A stretch of 9,880 bases of DNA from Myxococcales bacterium. Lineage in GTDB: Bacteria; Myxococcota; Polyangia; Polyangiales; Polyangiaceae. This document shows, in pieces, positions 7,999 to 9,880 of this stretch (its first letter is position 1; each line of letters begins with the position of its first letter). The stretch is taken from positions 1 to 9,880 of the forward strand of contig JAGQIY010001447.1 of the NCBI GenBank assembly GCA_020430865.1, read 5' to 3'. The translations under genes were made by a program, and so were the position numbers. The notes beneath the pieces were generated by a model. The model was not told where the DNA came from. It did no database searches and saw only the letters and a list, made by a program, of their open reading frames with translations.

Positions 7999-9572
7999 GA
8001 GAGGCCTCCTGTTGGGAGTTGGGGGTTGGAGTGGCGCACGAGGCGGTCGAAGAGAGCGTTGGCATAGAAGCCGTGCTTGAAGTGCACCCGGAGCCGCTCT
8101 GCGAAGCCCGTGTGACGCCCCAGACCGCTGAGTTGAAGCACGCTCGCCAAGGCCCAGACGCTCACGACCACGCCAGCCAGAATCAGCTGTGCGGGCCGTG
8201 TCTGGGCGTAGGCGGGCAGTGAATCCGCGAGGAATGCGTGAGCCAGCGCTTCGAGCCCGAAGAACGCGATGGTCACCCCGCCCGCAGCGGCGAGCACCCG
8301 CAAGTAGACTCGCGGCTTGAACGGAGCGCCGAGTCCGGCGCCGACGAGCTGCATCATCCCGAGCACGAACACCGCCCCCACCAACCAGAGCGACGGTTGG
8401 TCCCAGGGGGAGATCCCCAGGGCGTGCGCGAGCCCGAGGTAGAGGCCGGTGGCGAGCGCCAGCGCAAGTGCGGCGCGTCCCGCCGACGGCTCGCGCTGGT
8501 CCACCGCGACCCGCTTCGCCTGGTTCACGTCGACGGTGCTACCCGCCGAGAGAAACGCGTGGGCCTTGTAGAACGAGTGCGCGACCAGGTGCAACGCGGC
8601 GGCCGCGTACACCCCGAGTCCGCACACGAACAGCATGAAGCCCATGTGGGCGGCGCTCGAGTAGCCGAGGGCGACCTTCACCGACGGCTGCGTCCGAAGC
8701 GCCACCGAGGCGAACAGCGCCGTGAAACCTCCTCCAACCAGCAGCGGCCACGCCGAGGCTGGAGCCGCATCCAGCAGCGGGGAAAAGCGCAGGATGAGGA
8801 ATGGACCGGCGTTCAGGATCCCGGCGTGCAGTAGCGCGGAGACGGGGGTCGGCGTCTCCATCACCTCGACGAGCCAGCCGTGGGTCGGAAACTGCGCCGA
8901 CTTCAAGAGCGCGGTGAGGGCCAGCAGCGCTCCAGCCGTCGACAGCGCCCAGCCGGAGTGCGCAGACGAATCCGCGAGGATTCGAGACAGGTCGCTGGTG
9001 CCGGTTCTCACATAGAGCGTCAGCAGCGCTCCCCCCAGGCAGGCGTCGCCGAGGCGCGCGACGATGAACTTCTTGCGCGCGGCCAAGACCGCCCGGGGAC
9101 GGTCGGGGTAGAAGACGAGCAGCCGATGCAGGCAGAGGCTCGTGGCGACCCAGGCGACCCAGAGCAGCAAGAGGTTGTTGGCGATCACCAGCACCTCGAC
9201 CGCTGCCGCGGTGGCCGCGAGTCGCCCGAGAAACGTGCCGTGACGCGGGTCCCCATCGAGGTACGTCACGCTGAAGCGGGCAATCACCAGAACCAGCAGG
9301 ACGACCATGCTGAAGATGGTTCCGCTCAGCGCATCCAGCCGAATGGCGGCCCCGAGTCCTGCGTAGCCGAGCCGCGGACTGGTCAGCTGACCCTGGGCTC
9401 CAACCGCGATCCACGCGCTCAGCGCGGCGAGCACGCCGAGCATGGTCGCCCGCACCAGGTAGCGTTGTACGCGGCGGGGCGCCTGACCGGGTTCGCCTCG
9501 TGCGGTCACAGCCACGCCAATCAGGCTCAGTGGACCGAGGAGGGTGATGAAGAGGTGGACTAGCGGATTCAT
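7995..9572 (-). CDS. dabB: DabB, NuoL/MrpA-like membrane subunit of the DAB inorganic-carbon transporter
   Basis: DabB is a membrane protein of the proton-translocating NuoL/MrpA family. It pairs with DabA and is believed to couple cation flow to CO2 hydration. The 525-residue product is almost wholly hydrophobic, with a dozen or more membrane segments. The family core is ALLKSAQFPTHGWLVEVM (221-238; Lys224 matches the conserved lysine of NuoL) followed by ETPTPVSALLHAGILNAG (239-256), and later AHSFYKAHAFLSAGS (331-345). AWVATSLCLHRLL (140-152) stands where NuoL has GWEGVGLCSYLL, so the NuoL glutamate is a valine here; I believe this is common among DabB-type proteins but cannot check. The frame is open to an ATG at 9653, but the hydrophilic arginine-rich extension looks untranslated. 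GTGAGG eight bases before the ATG at 9572 and the hydrophobic MNPLVHLFITLLG start favour the shorter form. First gene of the operon. Confidence 0.95.
   Translation of the reverse strand: MNPLVHLFITLLGPLSLIGVAVTARGEPGQAPRRVQRYLVRATMLGVLAALSAWIAVGAQGQLTSPRLGYAGLGAAIRLDALSGTIFSMVVLLVLVIARFSVTYLDGDPRHGTFLGRLAATAAAVEVLVIANNLLLLWVAWVATSLCLHRLLVFYPDRPRAVLAARKKFIVARLGDACLGGALLTLYVRTGTSDLSRILADSSAHSGWALSTAGALLALTALLKSAQFPTHGWLVEVMETPTPVSALLHAGILNAGPFLILRFSPLLDAAPASAWPLLVGGGFTALFASVALRTQPSVKVALGYSSAAHMGFMLFVCGLGVYAAAALHLVAHSFYKAHAFLSAGSTVDVNQAKRVAVDQREPSAGRAALALALATGLYLGLAHALGISPWDQPSLWLVGAVFVLGMMQLVGAGLGAPFKPRVYLRVLAAAGGVTIAFFGLEALAHAFLADSLPAYAQTRPAQLILAGVVVSVWALASVLQLSGLGRHTGFAERLRVHFKHGFYANALFDRLVRHSNPQLPTGGLS
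8005..8010 (-). promoter_or_regulatory. Ribosome binding site of dabA
   Basis: A perfect AGGAGG on the minus strand, inside the end of dabB, lies six bases before the GTG at 7998. It fixes the GTG as the dabA start and suggests strong translation of dabA despite the overlap. Confidence 0.8.
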
Positions 9573-9580
9573 GTTCGTGA

Positions 9581-9586
9581 CCTCAC
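9581..9586 (-). promoter_or_regulatory. Ribosome binding site of dabB
   Basis: GTGAGG on the minus strand lies eight bases before the ATG at 9572. No such site fits the upstream ATG at 9653 as well. It is the main reason for choosing the 525-residue form of DabB. Confidence 0.6.
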
Positions 9587-9716
9587 GATGGCGCGCGGAG
9601 CGCAGCACCGCGCCTCTGGCCTCGGGACGCGAGGCAGCAGGGAGACGCCGCATATTCCTCTGCGTGTGCCGAGGGCGTGCGCTGCTGAGATTCGTCAGCC
9701 GTAGTTCCTTGGGGCA

Positions 9717-9722
9717 ATAATC
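9717..9722 (-). promoter_or_regulatory. Possible -10 element of the dab operon promoter
   Basis: GATTAT on the minus strand matches TATAAT at four of six bases and is the best -10 I can find ahead of dabB. No good -35 lies 16-18 bases upstream, which would fit a promoter that needs an activator. A start near 9710 would put the palindromes at 9756-9790 at about -45 to -80, where LysR-type activators normally bind. The leader to dabB would be about 140 bases. Very tentative. Confidence 0.2.
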
Positions 9723-9745
9723 GCTGACGAGGTGGGTTCTAGCCC

Positions 9746-9773
9746 TTGCCGAATGTTCTGAGAAACAGATAAA
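9746..9773 (+). promoter_or_regulatory. Candidate sigma70-type promoter of the LysR gene
   Basis: TTGCCG (9746-9751) and GATAAA (9768-9773) each match the consensus at four of six bases and are separated by 16 bases. Transcription would start near 9780, giving a leader of about 24 bases. The repeats at 9767-9801 overlap the -10 and the start, which would suit self-repression by the LysR protein. Confidence 0.35.
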
Positions 9774-9801
9774 ATTTATTGAGGTTATCTAGGAAATAGA
9801 T
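9756..9801. promoter_or_regulatory. Cluster of LysR-type operator-like inverted repeats in the divergent lysR/dab intergenic region
   Basis: Three AT-rich dyads sit in the 231-bp divergent gap. TTCT-G-AGAA is at 9756-9764. AGATAA-N12-TTATCT has arms at 9767-9772 and 9785-9790, with ATAAA-A-TTTAT nested at 9769-9779. ATCT-N7-AGAT is at 9787-9801. The last fits the T-N11-A rule of LysR sites and also the ATC-N9-GAT form. These would let the divergent LysR protein control itself and the dab operon. The rest of the gap (9573-9755) is GC-rich leader with no other structure I could support. Confidence 0.45.
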
Positions 9802-9803
9802 TG

Positions 9804-9880
9804 ATGGAATGGCTCAACTTTCGGCATCTGTACGCGTTCTGGATGGTGGCTCGCGCTGGGCACTTCACACGTGCGGCGGA
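9804..9880 (+). CDS. LysR-family transcriptional regulator, N-terminus only (cut by window end)
   Basis: Only 25 codons are inside the window. They read MEWLNFRHLYAFWMVAR followed by AGHFTRAA, the start of a LysR winged-helix DNA-binding domain, where A..GSFTRAAE.L is the family pattern. The MxWLN(Y/F)xHLxxFW opening resembles the NhaR-like branch. AGGA (9791-9794) lies nine bases upstream. It is divergent from dabB, and LysR-type genes are often found beside inorganic-carbon uptake and fixation genes, so regulation of the dab operon, perhaps in response to CO2 or bicarbonate supply, is a reasonable inference. The effector domain is outside the window. Confidence 0.8.
   Translation, partial: MEWLNFRHLYAFWMVARAGHFTRAA

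Larger units (their letters stand above)
3798..9572 (-). other. Probable operon dabB-dabA-purK-purE
   Basis: Four minus-strand genes are joined by three 4-bp overlaps: GTGA at 7998-7995 (dabB/dabA), ATGA at 5524-5521 (dabA/purK) and ATGA at 4292-4289 (purK/purE). There is no room for internal terminators, so a single message with translational coupling is likely. The first two products accumulate bicarbonate and the third consumes it. The divergent LysR gene at 9804 is the likely regulator. Co-transcription is inferred from layout and has not been shown. Confidence 0.8.

Noticed and set aside
9573..9653. 27-residue N-terminal extension of DabB from the ATG at 9653
   Set aside because: The extension is arginine-rich and unlike a DabB N-terminus, while the ATG at 9572 has a well-placed GTGAGG and leads straight into a membrane helix.
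1..9880. Defence island, prophage, insertion sequence or CRISPR array
   Set aside because: No transposase, integrase, nuclease or phage motif, no target-site repeats and no regularly spaced repeats were seen; nearly all bases are explained by the listed genes.

Overview
The window is GC-rich bacterial chromosome with dense, mostly one-way coding. The long unbroken reading frames, the frequent 4-bp gene overlaps and the mix of genes (a DAB carbon-uptake pair, a GluR0-type channel, a Rieske oxygenase, an ArsC-VOC fusion) would fit a large-genome free-living bacterium. A Myxococcota/deltaproteobacterial-type host is my guess only: no rRNA or other phylogenetic marker is present. I saw no mobile element, tRNA, rRNA or CRISPR array.

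Layout, right to left, because nearly everything is on the minus strand. At the right edge a LysR-type regulator (9804 onward, plus strand, cut by the window end) diverges from a four-gene minus-strand operon, dabB-dabA-purK-purE (9572 to 3798). All three junctions in that operon are 4-bp start/stop overlaps (GTGA, ATGA, ATGA). DabB is a NuoL/MrpA-like membrane subunit and DabA is the zinc, carbonic-anhydrase-like DUF2309 protein. Together they form the DAB inorganic-carbon accumulation system, which delivers bicarbonate to the cytoplasm. PurK then uses ATP and bicarbonate to make N5-CAIR, and PurE rearranges it to CAIR for purine synthesis. The operon therefore physically joins a bicarbonate supplier to a bicarbonate consumer. 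I consider this the most interesting feature of the window.

Downstream of purE, a 124-bp gap carries a perfect 14-bp AT-rich palindrome at the start of a short TetR-like frame. That frame keeps the C-terminal TetR domain but lacks a recognisable helix-turn-helix, so it looks like an internally deleted regulator. Three bases after its stop begins an orphan Rieske non-heme iron oxygenase alpha subunit (3343 to 2207).

Further left are a prokaryotic ionotropic glutamate-receptor-like channel (2004 to 916; signal peptide, split periplasmic amino-acid-binding domain, K+ selectivity filter) and a two-domain protein cut by the left edge (847 to 1). The latter joins an ArsC/LMW-phosphatase-like thiol domain to a VOC/glyoxalase domain resembling ArsI/CadI but without the vicinal cysteines of ArsI. 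The plus-strand frames opposite these genes are antisense shadows.
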